Part shown: piece by piece, positions 26,225 to 35,342 of the stretch
Position numbering within the stretch: the stretch's first letter is position 1
How the letters are laid out: every line of letters starts with the position of its first letter
Assembly (NCBI GenBank): GCA_018816905.1
Contig: JAHIVB010000011.1
Coordinates: 1-62,294, forward strand
Length of the DNA: 62,294 bases
Direction of reading: 5' to 3'
From: Bacillota bacterium
GTDB lineage: Bacteria; Bacillota_I; Bacilli_A; Izemoplasmatales; Hujiaoplasmataceae
Notes under the pieces: generated by a model
Seen by the model: the letters and a program-made list of their open reading frames with translations, nothing else
Databases searched by the model: none
Told to the model about the DNA's origin: nothing
Made by a program: the position numbers and the translations under genes

Positions 26225-26638
26225 TTAAATCTGTGCTCCTATATTCATATAGGTGATGATTTTTTCACATTTGTCAATCTGTTTCTTTAAAGCCGCACCT
26301 TGGCAAGTTCTCATAACGTGCAATCCGGTAAACGTAATTTCAGCGTATTCTTTATTGTACTGAATCGATTGAATCGAATAATAGTTGATGAAGAGACTTC
26401 TTTTTCCTCTTAAACCTTGAAGTGGAGCGAGTAGGCAATCTCCGCTACAGTAAATAGGAATTTTACGGTTAAATCCAAAGATGATTGAAGTTGCCTCGAT
26501 TGTCGCTTCCAGTGTAGACAGTCTTTGAACGCATAATTGATTGATATAATAACGAAGCGATCTTTTCAGAACTCTCTTTTCCATGTCTTGACAAAGAATG
26601 ACTTGGTTGTATTCATCTTTTGATAGATAATCGATCAT
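26225..26638 (-). CDS. ComK-like protein
   Basis: A 137-residue protein whose pattern matches the ComK competence-regulator family: a KRSLRYYINQLCVQ opening, a turn then RKIPIYCSGDCLLAPLQGLRGKRSLFINYYSIQSI (compare K-PPI-x5-FLFPT...CGWISHVHV of Bacillus ComK), and a final ITFTGLHVMRTCQG strand. ComK activates competence genes in Bacillus. Whether this shorter protein binds DNA or has that role is unknown. A GTG at 26650 is in frame, but the ATG at 26638 has GGTGAT at proper spacing. It is monocistronic, between pgk and the ABC ATPase. Confidence 0.55.
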   Translation of the reverse strand: MIDYLSKDEYNQVILCQDMEKRVLKRSLRYYINQLCVQRLSTLEATIEATSIIFGFNRKIPIYCSGDCLLAPLQGLRGKRSLFINYYSIQSIQYNKEYAEITFTGLHVMRTCQGAALKKQIDKCEKIITYMNIGAQI

Positions 26639-26694
26639 GATATCACCCACTGTAGTTTATCATATGATGCCATCCTTCCATCTTGAAAAAAACA

Positions 26695-26722
26695 GAAAAA
26701 AAAGCCACCCGGAGGTGGCTAA
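26695..26722 (-). terminator. Terminator of the ABC ATPase gene
   Basis: A perfect 7-bp GC-rich stem (AGCCACC/GGTGGCT) with a four-base loop and a run of eight T residues on the minus strand. Confidence 0.85.
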
Positions 26723-26725
26723 AAG

Positions 26726-27859
26726 TTATTCTACAATGTCTCTCTTGACAGGAGATGATTTGGTAATTCTTTGTTCGTTATCCATGTCGAAGAAATGGCA
26801 TTTGTTCATATTGAACGCAAGTTCAATGGTATCTCCGATGTGTACGTCACTTCTTGCATTGACTTTTGCAATGATGTTCGCACCGCCAACGGCGATATGG
26901 ATGTTGGTTTCAGCACCAAGTAATTCGGCAACGTCTACCAAGAATTTTGCTTTTGAATCTTTGTATGTTTCTAAAGCAACGAGTTCGTCATGAAGATCTT
27001 CTGGACGCGTTCCCAAAACGATTTGACGGTTCAGATAGTCTTTGTCTTTCAAAACGGCAAATTTAGGCTCTGGAACTTTTAATTTCAAGTTTTCGCAGTA
27101 GAAATATCCATCATCATGTACTTCGCCGGTTAAGAAATTCATTGCTGGCGTTCCAATGAATCCACCAACAAACATATTGTTAGGATTGTCATAAATTTCT
27201 TTTGGCGCACCAATTTGTTGAATGTATCCATCTTTCATGACAACGATTCTGGTAGCCATCGTCATGGCTTCGATTTGGTCATGGGTTACATAGATGGTGG
27301 TTGTATCAAGTTTTTCATGCAATTTGATTAATTCAGCTCTCATCGCTACTCTCAATTTAGCATCGAGGTTCGATAGTGGCTCATCCATCAAGAATACTTT
27401 GGCATCACGTACGATAGCACGGCCCAAGGCAACACGTTGTCTTTGTCCACCGGACAATGCTTTTGGTTTACGGTCTAAATAGCCTGTAAGTCCCAAAATG
27501 TCAGCTGCGTTCTTTACTCTTCTTTCAATTTCGTCTTTCGGCATTTTTCTTAATTTCAAACCGAAAGCCATGTTGTCATAAACAGACATGTGAGGATACA
27601 ATGCATAGGATTGGAATACCATTGCAATGTTTCTGTCTTTTGGAGCTACGTCGTTGACTAGTACGTCATCGATGTAAAGTTCTCCTGCGGTGATTTCTTC
27701 TAGTCCTGCGACCATTCTCAATGTGGTTGATTTTCCGCATCCTGAAGGTCCAACGAAGACGATGAACTCTTTGTGTTTTACATCCAGTGTAAAGTCGAAA
27801 ACGGCTTGAACGCCATTGTCGTATACCTTGTCTAATTTTCTAAAAGATAATGTTGCCAT
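26726..27859 (-). CDS. Carbohydrate ABC transporter ATP-binding protein (MsmK/UgpC type)
   Basis: The ATPase of CUT1-family sugar importers, 377 residues. It has Walker A GPSGCGKST, Q-loop VFQSYALYPHM, signature LSGGQRQRVALGRAIVR, Walker B VFLMDEPLSNLDAK and H-loop THDQIEAM, followed by a C-terminal TOBE-type regulatory domain (about 240-377). It is the only importer ATPase in the window, while the beta-glucan locus has four permeases and no ATPase. In Firmicutes one MsmK-like ATPase often serves several such transporters, so it probably energises that system (inference). It is monocistronic with AGGAGG before the start, and I see no copy of the locus operator upstream. Confidence 0.95.
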   Translation of the reverse strand: MATLSFRKLDKVYDNGVQAVFDFTLDVKHKEFIVFVGPSGCGKSTTLRMVAGLEEITAGELYIDDVLVNDVAPKDRNIAMVFQSYALYPHMSVYDNMAFGLKLRKMPKDEIERRVKNAADILGLTGYLDRKPKALSGGQRQRVALGRAIVRDAKVFLMDEPLSNLDAKLRVAMRAELIKLHEKLDTTTIYVTHDQIEAMTMATRIVVMKDGYIQQIGAPKEIYDNPNNMFVGGFIGTPAMNFLTGEVHDDGYFYCENLKLKVPEPKFAVLKDKDYLNRQIVLGTRPEDLHDELVALETYKDSKAKFLVDVAELLGAETNIHIAVGGANIIAKVNARSDVHIGDTIELAFNMNKCHFFDMDNEQRITKSSPVKRDIVE

Positions 27860-27940
27860 AATGTCCTCCTAAGATTAATTTATACGTGAATATTATAATA
27901 AAAAACAGTCGAATAACCTATATGCAATCTGCACAAAGGA

Positions 27941-28498
27941 CTAATTGAATAAAGAGTAAAATGCAAAAGCACCCAGAAATGTCCTGACATTGATTTCACT
28001 TTTTTCGATAAAATGGTCAAGCCGATAATTGATGGTATTTCTATGCATGTATAGTTTCTTGGAAGCCTTGGAAGCATTCATGTCATTTTCAATGAATCCT
28101 AGTACCGTGTCAACGGTTTCCCAGCCAAAATGGGTGACGAAAATCTGTTTAAACCATTCTCGTTCTTCCATGCTTCTTTTCGATAATGAATGAATCAAGC
28201 TACAAACATCAAAGGTGCCATATCCCAGTTTAGGCATGACTTGATATAGAATTTCTCTGTCAAAATACTCGATTCTTGGAAGTTCAAATCCGGTGAAATC
28301 ATGAAGAATTTCTTGAAGCGACATTTCTCTTAAATGAGCCAAATCAATTTCGTCTTCGATCGAGTTATTTTTGATTTCCAAAAATTCATCGGTGATTCTC
28401 TGAATGGATATCGTTTGTGAAAAACGCAAAAAATCGATAAAAATATCGATTTCTTTTGCCTTATGATAGATGATGAAAGATTTTTCCAAAAATATCAC
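27941..28498 (-). CDS. PucR-type HTH regulator-like protein
   Basis: A 185-residue protein with a PucR C-terminal type helix-turn-helix at about 135-180 (LGFIENDMNASKASKKLYMHRNTINYRLDHFIEKSEIN). The N-terminal part is unlike known sensor domains and I do not recognise it. The start is uncertain: the GTG at 28498 or a TTG three codons later, both close to AGAGAAGTGAT. It follows the DUF4956 gene by 5 bases, so VTC-DUF4956-HTH may be one operon. It could regulate that operon or the sugar locus; neither is shown. Confidence 0.7.
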   Translation of the reverse strand: MIFLEKSFIIYHKAKEIDIFIDFLRFSQTISIQRITDEFLEIKNNSIEDEIDLAHLREMSLQEILHDFTGFELPRIEYFDREILYQVMPKLGYGTFDVCSLIHSLSKRSMEEREWFKQIFVTHFGWETVDTVLGFIENDMNASKASKKLYMHRNTINYRLDHFIEKSEINVRTFLGAFAFYSLFN

Positions 28499-28503
28499 TT
28501 CTC

Positions 28504-29178
28504 TTATAGAACGTAATCTCCGCGATACGATAATAAAATGACTTGGGTTACGCCCTGTAGTTGTCTTAATGAATCTATTTTTTTGCTTAAGTCGCGTTTT
28601 CCACGAATTTCATAGGTGATTTCCGCAAACTCTTTTTCAATCGATTTATTTCTGATTTGAAATTTAGAATATAATTTTTTCACTTCTTCTGAGATCATCT
28701 CTTCGTTGTATTCCCCCGAAATAGATAATATCAGAATATAAGGAGTTGTAAATATTTCTAAAGCTTGAACAAATAAAATCGATAAGCCGATAACCACGCT
28801 GCCAATGATGGCGAGCACGCTGGAGTTCGCCCCAACGGTGATTCCGATGCCAATCGCCCAAAACATGAAGATGGTATCAAGTGGGTTCTTAATCGCTGTA
28901 CGAAAACGAACGATTGAAAGGGCTCCGACCATACCTAGTGAAAGAATGACGTTGCTCGAAACCGCCATAATGACCATTGCCGTTACCAAAGCAGAAATCG
29001 GCAGCGTCATTGAAAAACTCTTATTGTAGACCGTTGTCTGATAGGAGAGTTTGTATATCCACAAAACCCATAAACTGATGAGTAAGGTGATGAGCAAATT
29101 CAGAATGATGTCGGAAATGGATAGTTCGAGGCTTTCAAGTTCTGCGAAAATATCGAAGATGGATAGAATATGTGTCAT
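28504..29178 (-). CDS. DUF4956 membrane protein
   Basis: A 224-residue protein with about four membrane helices (about 22-42, 55-80, 88-110, 115-140) and a C-terminal soluble ACT-like part. The segment VGALSIVRFRTAIKNPLDTIFMFWAIGIGI is the hallmark of DUF4956, a family related in sequence to the MgtC/DUF2179-like membrane proteins. DUF4956 genes commonly sit beside VTC-domain genes in Firmicutes, as here, where it starts 9 bases after the VTC gene. Function is unknown. Confidence 0.88.
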   Translation of the reverse strand: MTHILSIFDIFAELESLELSISDIILNLLITLLISLWVLWIYKLSYQTTVYNKSFSMTLPISALVTAMVIMAVSSNVILSLGMVGALSIVRFRTAIKNPLDTIFMFWAIGIGITVGANSSVLAIIGSVVIGLSILFVQALEIFTTPYILILSISGEYNEEMISEEVKKLYSKFQIRNKSIEKEFAEITYEIRGKRDLSKKIDSLRQLQGVTQVILLSYRGDYVL

Positions 29179-29187
29179 GTGTTCCTC

Positions 29188-29862
29188 CTAGACTTGTGTC
29201 AACAGCCAACCCATGTAGTATTTCGAATAAGACAGAACTTGGAAATTTCTGTGAAAGATGACTTTCGAAATGAAATCCGGGAGGATGTTGGTGTATTTGA
29301 CTTCAAGAACGAGGGTTCTTGGCTCTAAAACGTTTCTTTTGAATGGAAAGGCTCTTCCATAGGTCGTCGCTGTTATATCTTTGTCAAAAGTGATTCTGGT
29401 GTCTCCGATTTTATGGGTATAAGCCTCTCGATCATAATCAATCCACAGAACAGGTTTCAGATGATCGAATTTCATTCTGCCGACCATCCCTTGAATCAAA
29501 GAGTCATCTAAGTTCTTGTACAGCACTTCATAGTCTTGATTCATCAAGGCGTCTTCTACTTCTTTTGTCAGCCAAAACGATTGTTTGTTTGTCATGTTTC
29601 CGACTTTGGTTTTGTATTCCAATCGAGAGGCTGTCATGTCATAGGAACGAATCCGGTACTTCTGATGAAACTCAATGCCATCCGCTTTTTCTAGTGCTCG
29701 CGAATCATACAAATCATCAAAATAGAGGCTTCTAATGTGATACATTCGGTCCACGACTTTTGCATGAGTATCGAGAGACATCAAATGAATGAGCTCGTTT
29801 TTCAATTTATGATATTCATCAATGGTGATGATGAACTTGAGTTCCGTTCGTTTTAAATCCAT
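29188..29862 (-). CDS. VTC-domain protein (polyphosphate polymerase-like)
   Basis: A 224-residue VTC-domain (triphosphate-tunnel fold) protein. It begins with RTELKFIITIDEYHKLK and shows the basic tunnel residues expected (YHIRSLYFDD, KYRIRSY, LEYKTKVGN and the later EVKYTN). In yeast VTC4 this fold makes polyphosphate. Bacterial stand-alone versions are poorly characterised and often neighbour DUF4956 and CotH genes. A longer frame starts at 29904, but the ATG at 29862 has AAGGATGG upstream. It lies just downstream of the GH16-ending transport operon, separated by a hairpin. Confidence 0.85.
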   Translation of the reverse strand: MDLKRTELKFIITIDEYHKLKNELIHLMSLDTHAKVVDRMYHIRSLYFDDLYDSRALEKADGIEFHQKYRIRSYDMTASRLEYKTKVGNMTNKQSFWLTKEVEDALMNQDYEVLYKNLDDSLIQGMVGRMKFDHLKPVLWIDYDREAYTHKIGDTRITFDKDITATTYGRAFPFKRNVLEPRTLVLEVKYTNILPDFISKVIFHRNFQVLSYSKYYMGWLLTQV

Positions 29863-29880
29863 AAATCCATCCTTAAAGAG

Positions 29881-29910
29881 AATAAATGCTGAAAAAGCCA
29901 GCATTTATTA
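29881..29910 (-). terminator. Hairpin after the transport/GH16 operon, weak terminator or leader hairpin
   Basis: A perfect 11-bp inverted repeat (AATAAATGCTG/CAGCATTTATT) with a 7-base loop lies between the GH16 stop and the VTC start. The T tract is short on the minus strand, and a TATAAT overlaps its upstream arm. It may end the long operon weakly, or sit at the 5' end of the VTC message. Confidence 0.45.
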
Positions 29911-29940
29911 TATCATAAATTAATCTCACTTCTACAGTGG

Positions 29941-30873
29941 TTATGAAAAAAGATTGTCAGCTTGGTAAATACGCACGTAGTCAATCACGAGTTCTTCCTG
30001 TACGAATCCGGCATAAGGCGTTCCGCCCCATCCGCCAATCGCAAGGTTCAGAATTAAGTAAAACGATTTGTCGTAGGGCCATTCCTTATAAGTTGGACAA
30101 CTGACGTAATTCGTCGGATCATAAGTGAAATAGACTTGACCATCAACGGAAAAAATCAATTTGTCAGGAAGCCACTCGACTTGGTAATCGTGAAATTCAG
30201 TCGAAACGTTTGGAATGGTCGTAATTGCTGTTTTTTGAGTTCCTATTTTGAAATAGTAACGCTCAGTATGAATACTGAAATGAACACGGTTCATATCGGT
30301 TCCGACATGCTCCATGATGTCGATTTCTCCACTTGATGGCCAATTGCCATAAACAGAACTGTTCGGCATCATCCAAATTGCAGGCCAGGTCCCGCTTCCT
30401 TGTGGAAGCATGGCTCTAACCAAAAATTTGCCGTATAAGAAACTTCGTCCTGAATTCATCCTTGCGGAAGTATAGAGGGAATCTCCTTTACTTTCTTTTT
30501 TGGCCGCAATCACGAGATTGCCATTCAATATCGTCGCATTCCCGGAATCGGTGTAATATTGTAATTCGTCATTTCCCCATCCACCATCACCGGTTTGATA
30601 TTTCCATTTGATGAGGTTTGGAGTCCCAGTTTCTTTGTCGAATTCGTCAAAAAAAACAAGTTCATAATTCAAAGACTCATAATCGTAATCCGAATAACTA
30701 GCAGAACAAGTCGTCAAAGTTGTGGTTGTAGAAGTTTCGGTCGTTGTAGTCGTCGTCTCCGATAGAGTGGTTAAAGATGTCAAAGTCGTCGTCGTAGTGA
30801 CGGATTGGTCACAGGATAACACGGTCAGTGAAATGATCGTGACCAATCCGCTAATCAATAGTTTTCGAAACAT
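29941..30873 (-). CDS. Extracellular GH16 endo-beta-1,3-glucanase (laminarinase) lipoprotein
   Basis: A 310-residue lipoprotein: signal with lipobox VLSC (Cys21), a threonine-rich stalk (about 25-52), then a GH16 beta-jelly-roll. The catalytic E-x-D-x-x-E motif reads GEIDIMEHVG near residue 181, and LVFFDEFDKE, LQYYTD, GTWPAIWMMP and LAIGGWGGTP are typical of the laminarinase subgroup. It would cut internal beta-1,3 bonds of laminarin-like glucans at the cell surface. A longer frame overlaps the permease gene, but the ATG at 30873 directly follows its TAA stop. It is the last gene of the eight-gene transport operon. Confidence 0.93.
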   Translation of the reverse strand: MFRKLLISGLVTIISLTVLSCDQSVTTTTTLTSLTTLSETTTTTTETSTTTTLTTCSASYSDYDYESLNYELVFFDEFDKETGTPNLIKWKYQTGDGGWGNDELQYYTDSGNATILNGNLVIAAKKESKGDSLYTSARMNSGRSFLYGKFLVRAMLPQGSGTWPAIWMMPNSSVYGNWPSSGEIDIMEHVGTDMNRVHFSIHTERYYFKIGTQKTAITTIPNVSTEFHDYQVEWLPDKLIFSVDGQVYFTYDPTNYVSCPTYKEWPYDKSFYLILNLAIGGWGGTPYAGFVQEELVIDYVRIYQADNLFS

Positions 30874-30874
30874 A

Positions 30875-31879
30875 TTATTCACCAGTGATACCGGTTTTTT
30901 CAATTCCCTCAACAAATGATTTTTGACCGACGAAATAGAGAATCAATAGCGGAATGATGGAGATGACTGTCGCAGCCATTTTAAAGGACTCGACAAGTTG
31001 AAGTGCGTCACCTTCGGTTCTTCCCTCAGAAGCTCTGGTTCCGAACAGGGAATCAAACTTACCAAGTTGGTTCGTAAACAAATCGATGCCGTCTCCGACA
31101 AAGAAGTCGGTAACATACGCTTCATTCCAGTTCCATACGAATGAGAACAGGAAGACAACGACGATGGTCGAAAGGCTCAATTTGATTGTAATATGCCAGA
31201 ATAACTGGAGCGGATTCGCACCGTCAATCTTTCCGGCTTCATATAAATCGTTTGGAATCATTTTGAAGAAATTCACGAAAATCAAAATCAGGATGGCGGA
31301 GTTTACGCCTTGTCCGAATAAAGCCATAACGATTTGTGATTCATAAGTGTAAAGTCCTTTTCCTGCGCCGATTCTTCCGATTTCTGTATAGAAGTTTGAA
31401 AACATGTTGTATTGTGTAATCAAAAGAATAGGGACTGGGATGATGAATGATAACAATAAAATCGTGTATAGTACTTTTTTGCCTCGGAATTCGTATCTTG
31501 CGAAAGCGAATCCAGTCACCGCTGAAATAACGGTTTGAAGAACTGCGAGAAGAGTCGAATATTTGATTGAATTAAATAAACTTTCTTTTCCATTCAAGAC
31601 TCGCCATGCGACTCCGTAATTATTGAATGAAAACTGCCTTGGAATCCAGATGACTTCCGGATTGACAAGATCGGATGAGGACATAAAGGAGATTGAAATC
31701 ATCTTCATGACAGGATAAACGAAAACATAAGCAATCGTAATCAGAAAGATATAAACGAAGATTTGAGAAATCACTCGATTGATTCTGACTTTGTGAGTAC
31801 GATAATATTCCTTGAATCCGCCTTCTTTTTCTTTGATCAGTTGAAGAAAATTCTTCAATTTCAGGACGAGTGTTTTCAT
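30875..31879 (-). CDS. Carbohydrate ABC transporter permease, MalG type
   Basis: A 334-residue inner-membrane subunit of a CUT1 importer with six predicted helices and a long N-terminal cytoplasmic part. The EAA loop that docks the ATPase reads EAGKIDGANPLQLFWHITIKL. Its start overlaps the stop of the MalF-type gene by ATGA, and its TAA stop is directly followed by the GH16 start. It would form a heterodimer with the 31876-32856 product. The pair shares the MsmK-like ATPase (inference). Confidence 0.93.
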   Translation of the reverse strand: MKTLVLKLKNFLQLIKEKEGGFKEYYRTHKVRINRVISQIFVYIFLITIAYVFVYPVMKMISISFMSSSDLVNPEVIWIPRQFSFNNYGVAWRVLNGKESLFNSIKYSTLLAVLQTVISAVTGFAFARYEFRGKKVLYTILLLSFIIPVPILLITQYNMFSNFYTEIGRIGAGKGLYTYESQIVMALFGQGVNSAILILIFVNFFKMIPNDLYEAGKIDGANPLQLFWHITIKLSLSTIVVVFLFSFVWNWNEAYVTDFFVGDGIDLFTNQLGKFDSLFGTRASEGRTEGDALQLVESFKMAATVISIIPLLILYFVGQKSFVEGIEKTGITGE

Positions 31880-32856
31880 GACTCATTCACCGTCCTTTTA
31901 TTTTTCGATTGTCTCTTCAAATGGACAGCTTCAAGCGAAGCTTTTTGAATCGAGGACAAATGAATGACTTTCGATTTTGCTTCTCTTCCGAGTAAAAGAT
32001 ATGCAAGCCCAACCAGTGTAAATACAGTCACTGTATAGATGAATGCAAAAGTGGAAGCGAGTCCAATTCCGGCAGCGGTATCGTAAATCGAATTTTTAAT
32101 CGTGTTGTATATTGGATTCAGTGCATAGGTTCCGATTTGGACAATGGTGAAGATGCTGACGATGAATCCGGTGGATTTAACGATTGGAACCTTGATTTTC
32201 CACAGAATTTGCCAAGAGGAAGCACCATCGATCTTCGCAGCTTCATAAAGATTGGTATTGATTTTTTGGAGCGCGTTGATAAACAGAATAATCGGAATTC
32301 CGGTAAACCATAATACCATCGTAAAGTTTGCGAATAAATCTGAAAGCGCACTCGCAAAACGAGGAGAAAAGCTCACAAGCATCTTGAATATAATGTTGTT
32401 CACATAGTCAAATAAGGATCCAGCACCGTTATATCTCAAAATACCGGCTACAGGGCCGCTCATAATGATGACGGGGAAGAAATAGATGACTCGAAACGTA
32501 GACTGACCTTTATTTCCGGTATTGAGCAAGAGTGCCAAGATAAAGGCAACAATGATGATTGTCGGAACATAGGTCACTTCCATGACAATGAAATCAAGAA
32601 GTTGCGGGAAGAAGTAAAGGTTTCTAAACGCGGTTCCGAAATTTCCACCGTGTTCCATCAAATTAAAGACATAAACCAAATTGTTTGCTTCCGTCGTGAT
32701 ATGGAAAGCGGTATTGTAAATCGTATGGAAGAAAGGATAAATGACGAAAGCCAAAAATCCGAGCAACCAAGGCAGAATGAAAAGATATGCAATCTTGTTT
32801 TGATTTTCGATGGTCGATACATTGGTCAGGGTTTTGACCATGTTTTTCTTAGCCAT
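31876..32856 (-). CDS. Carbohydrate ABC transporter permease, MalF type
   Basis: A 326-residue CUT1 permease with six membrane helices. The first helix region is LFILPWLLGFLAFVIYPFFHT and the EAA loop is EAAKIDGASSWQILWKIKVPI. It begins 2 bases after the DUF5696 gene and overlaps the MalG-type gene by 4 bases. It is the second MalF-type permease in this operon, so the operon encodes two complete heterodimers. Confidence 0.93.
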   Translation of the reverse strand: MAKKNMVKTLTNVSTIENQNKIAYLFILPWLLGFLAFVIYPFFHTIYNTAFHITTEANNLVYVFNLMEHGGNFGTAFRNLYFFPQLLDFIVMEVTYVPTIIIVAFILALLLNTGNKGQSTFRVIYFFPVIIMSGPVAGILRYNGAGSLFDYVNNIIFKMLVSFSPRFASALSDLFANFTMVLWFTGIPIILFINALQKINTNLYEAAKIDGASSWQILWKIKVPIVKSTGFIVSIFTIVQIGTYALNPIYNTIKNSIYDTAAGIGLASTFAFIYTVTVFTLVGLAYLLLGREAKSKVIHLSSIQKASLEAVHLKRQSKNKRTVNES

Positions 32857-32858
32857 GA

Positions 32859-35342
32859 CTACTCACCCCCCAAAACAAGGTAGGACTCGGGTGTGAGTTC
32901 ATGTCCATCGACGGTTTTTAGGACATCGGTATAGTTGATTATAATCGTGACTCCATTCGAATAGGTATTTCGAATAACACCGAGTTCAACGACCTCGCGA
33001 TTCAACCAATCAGCGTTAATGACGGAACTTAAAGCACCGTTGACTCTTGAATAAATCGATTGAATCAAATCTTCGTAAAGAACATATTCAGTGGAATAAT
33101 ATTCACTTGAGTTCGTATCAGTCAACACAAATGATGGTTGTTTCGTTACGACAAATGAAGGATAGACGTTGTAGTCAATCATTCTCAATACGTCGCTGTC
33201 AGTATAGAACGAGAAGTTGGAATAAATGGCATAAAGTTCCATTGTTCCCTGTAATAGAATTTGAAGGAATGGAACCGTATCCGTTTCAATCAAGTATTGA
33301 GTGGTATAGACATCCATTTGAAGATATCGATCCGTGTATGGGAATAAATAAGCGTTCGGAGAAGTCAAGTTCATCGTGGCTTCTTCTTTCAATAACGCCA
33401 TTGAATCTTGATAAAGAGAAATCGCGTCTGTTCGGTAAGTGATGTCTCCGGTATAGTCGGTAATCAATCTCGACGATACGCCATCGATGGTTAAGCTAGA
33501 TGCACCCATTCCAAGGAAAGTATCTGATTGATTGTTCAACCACTCGATGCTTTTAATCGGTCTTGCATAATAGAACATCGAAACCGGTTCTTCATATGTA
33601 AAGATTCTTGTATACCATCCTGCCGGGTGCTTCGCAGCGTTTCGGTAGAGGGTAATCTGTTCTTCGCTGATATTAAAATAATCTTGATAGAAAGAAACAT
33701 CGACGCCTTGTTCGGCAAAATCCTGAATCAAGTTCTTGAAGGTGGTTTTCGATCCGATGGAAGACGCGAAGTCCGCTTTTGAAGGATTTCCAAGCGTTAC
33801 GCCTGAATCCTGCCATCCAATCAAACCTGAAGAAATGTTTGTGATTCCAGCGGCGATGACCTGATTCAAAATGTCTTCTACATCTCCAGCCGTCGTGGCG
33901 ACTTGGGTTTGATATCCAACGATTGAAGATTCGCTATCAGCCATCAAAAAGTCCAGACGTAAACCAATGTCGTCGTTATCTGTTGTAATATCGTTTAGGT
34001 AGCCAATGGATTTTAAATAGTCTTTATACTTTAAAGCCATTCCGACATAATTTGCAGGATAAGAATCCGTGGATCCATCTCCTGAAAGAAAATCGAAATT
34101 CATGTTGATGTCAAACACGTTCTGAGTCGGTGAAATCGAACTGACCGGATTGTCTCCATCTAAAGTATAGAGTTTCTCATATAAGAAATTGTATTTGAAT
34201 TTCGCATGGGTATAGTTGTAATGATATACGTTTTCTTCCGGTGTTGAAATGATGTACATGTAAGGATCTCCGGAAGTAGCGTAGGCAACGTAAGCGGCTT
34301 GGTTGTTTCCGTGAGCCATGCCATAAACTGGTATGGAAGCCGTTTTGAACGGAACGTAAGTTCCAGCCCAACTTCTATACGTACCCGTAGTTTGAGAAGG
34401 ATCACCACCATACACGTACGCTTGATACTTCGATAAGGATACGGAGTTGTCTCGATATCTAATCAAGGCACCAGCACCATCCGGCACGAAAGAATATCCG
34501 CCTATCATTTCACGTTGTTCTTCCACGTAGTCATAATCACCGAACTCGGTATCTGAAATGATTGGTGTGGTGTAAAAGTTGTAGTCAATTCCTCCGACAG
34601 CTCCAAGATAGGTTGCTAGTCCGATGGAAGATAAGTAAGGCAAGGCAGTTCCAGATAGATCGTCGTTATTGACTTCTAATTGGAACCCGTCCTCAGTTAA
34701 AGTCATGGTAGCGACGATGGTTAATGTTAAATCTTCATTCACGCCTAGATTTTCTGCAGACACTGTGAATTGCCACAATGAATCGTCGTCATTGACTTTT
34801 TGAAGGGTTGAAGTCACTTTGTAAAGCAACGTTTTTAGATAAGAACTATAGACGGTCGATGTTGTGTAAACAGAATCACTTCCGCCTTTCGAGTAATATT
34901 CAAAATAGAGTAATGAATTTCCTTGAATCGGTCCGGTCGTCGTGCCTGTGATTTGGTCGACGCTAACAGCACAACCTTCATCAAATTCCTCATAAGTAAT
35001 CTGTCCGGTATTGTACTCCCTCTTTAAATCCTTGCATATCGTCGCCTGATCGGCTCTTGACATGGTTGGATCGACGTCGAGACCTGTTTTCCAAGTATAA
35101 CCATTACGTTTGTCCGTGATGACTAAGACGTCTCTATCTTCTTGCCAGTAATAGACGAAATTAGAGTTTTCTGTCAGTAAGGCATACCCGAGTTCATCGT
35201 AATCTTCTGATGGGATATCGGTGATTGTTCTTGGGTTTTCTTGTGTATCACGACCTGTTGAAACATAACTAGCTTGAACCAATAGAGGAGCAGTGGCCAA
35301 AAACAGTGTAATGATTAAAATGATCTTTTTAACTGAAAACAT
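32859..35342 (-). CDS. Secreted DUF5696-type protein
   Basis: An 827-residue protein with a signal peptide (about 1-24, cleaved near VQA-S) and no lipobox. It matches what I recall of DUF5696: an N-terminal beta-rich part with YWQEDRDVLVITDKRNGYTWKTGL, and a later part (about 440-720) that reads like a glycosidase-type TIM barrel (VDVSFYQDYFNI, SLTIDGVSSRLITDY). DUF5696 genes occur inside sugar ABC transporter operons of Paenibacillus-like bacteria. The role is unknown; an extracytoplasmic glucan-handling role is inference. The start follows AAGGAGG and overlaps the upstream gene by 14 bases. Confidence 0.78.
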   Translation of the reverse strand: MFSVKKIILIITLFLATAPLLVQASYVSTGRDTQENPRTITDIPSEDYDELGYALLTENSNFVYYWQEDRDVLVITDKRNGYTWKTGLDVDPTMSRADQATICKDLKREYNTGQITYEEFDEGCAVSVDQITGTTTGPIQGNSLLYFEYYSKGGSDSVYTTSTVYSSYLKTLLYKVTSTLQKVNDDDSLWQFTVSAENLGVNEDLTLTIVATMTLTEDGFQLEVNNDDLSGTALPYLSSIGLATYLGAVGGIDYNFYTTPIISDTEFGDYDYVEEQREMIGGYSFVPDGAGALIRYRDNSVSLSKYQAYVYGGDPSQTTGTYRSWAGTYVPFKTASIPVYGMAHGNNQAAYVAYATSGDPYMYIISTPEENVYHYNYTHAKFKYNFLYEKLYTLDGDNPVSSISPTQNVFDINMNFDFLSGDGSTDSYPANYVGMALKYKDYLKSIGYLNDITTDNDDIGLRLDFLMADSESSIVGYQTQVATTAGDVEDILNQVIAAGITNISSGLIGWQDSGVTLGNPSKADFASSIGSKTTFKNLIQDFAEQGVDVSFYQDYFNISEEQITLYRNAAKHPAGWYTRIFTYEEPVSMFYYARPIKSIEWLNNQSDTFLGMGASSLTIDGVSSRLITDYTGDITYRTDAISLYQDSMALLKEEATMNLTSPNAYLFPYTDRYLQMDVYTTQYLIETDTVPFLQILLQGTMELYAIYSNFSFYTDSDVLRMIDYNVYPSFVVTKQPSFVLTDTNSSEYYSTEYVLYEDLIQSIYSRVNGALSSVINADWLNREVVELGVIRNTYSNGVTIIINYTDVLKTVDGHELTPESYLVLGGE

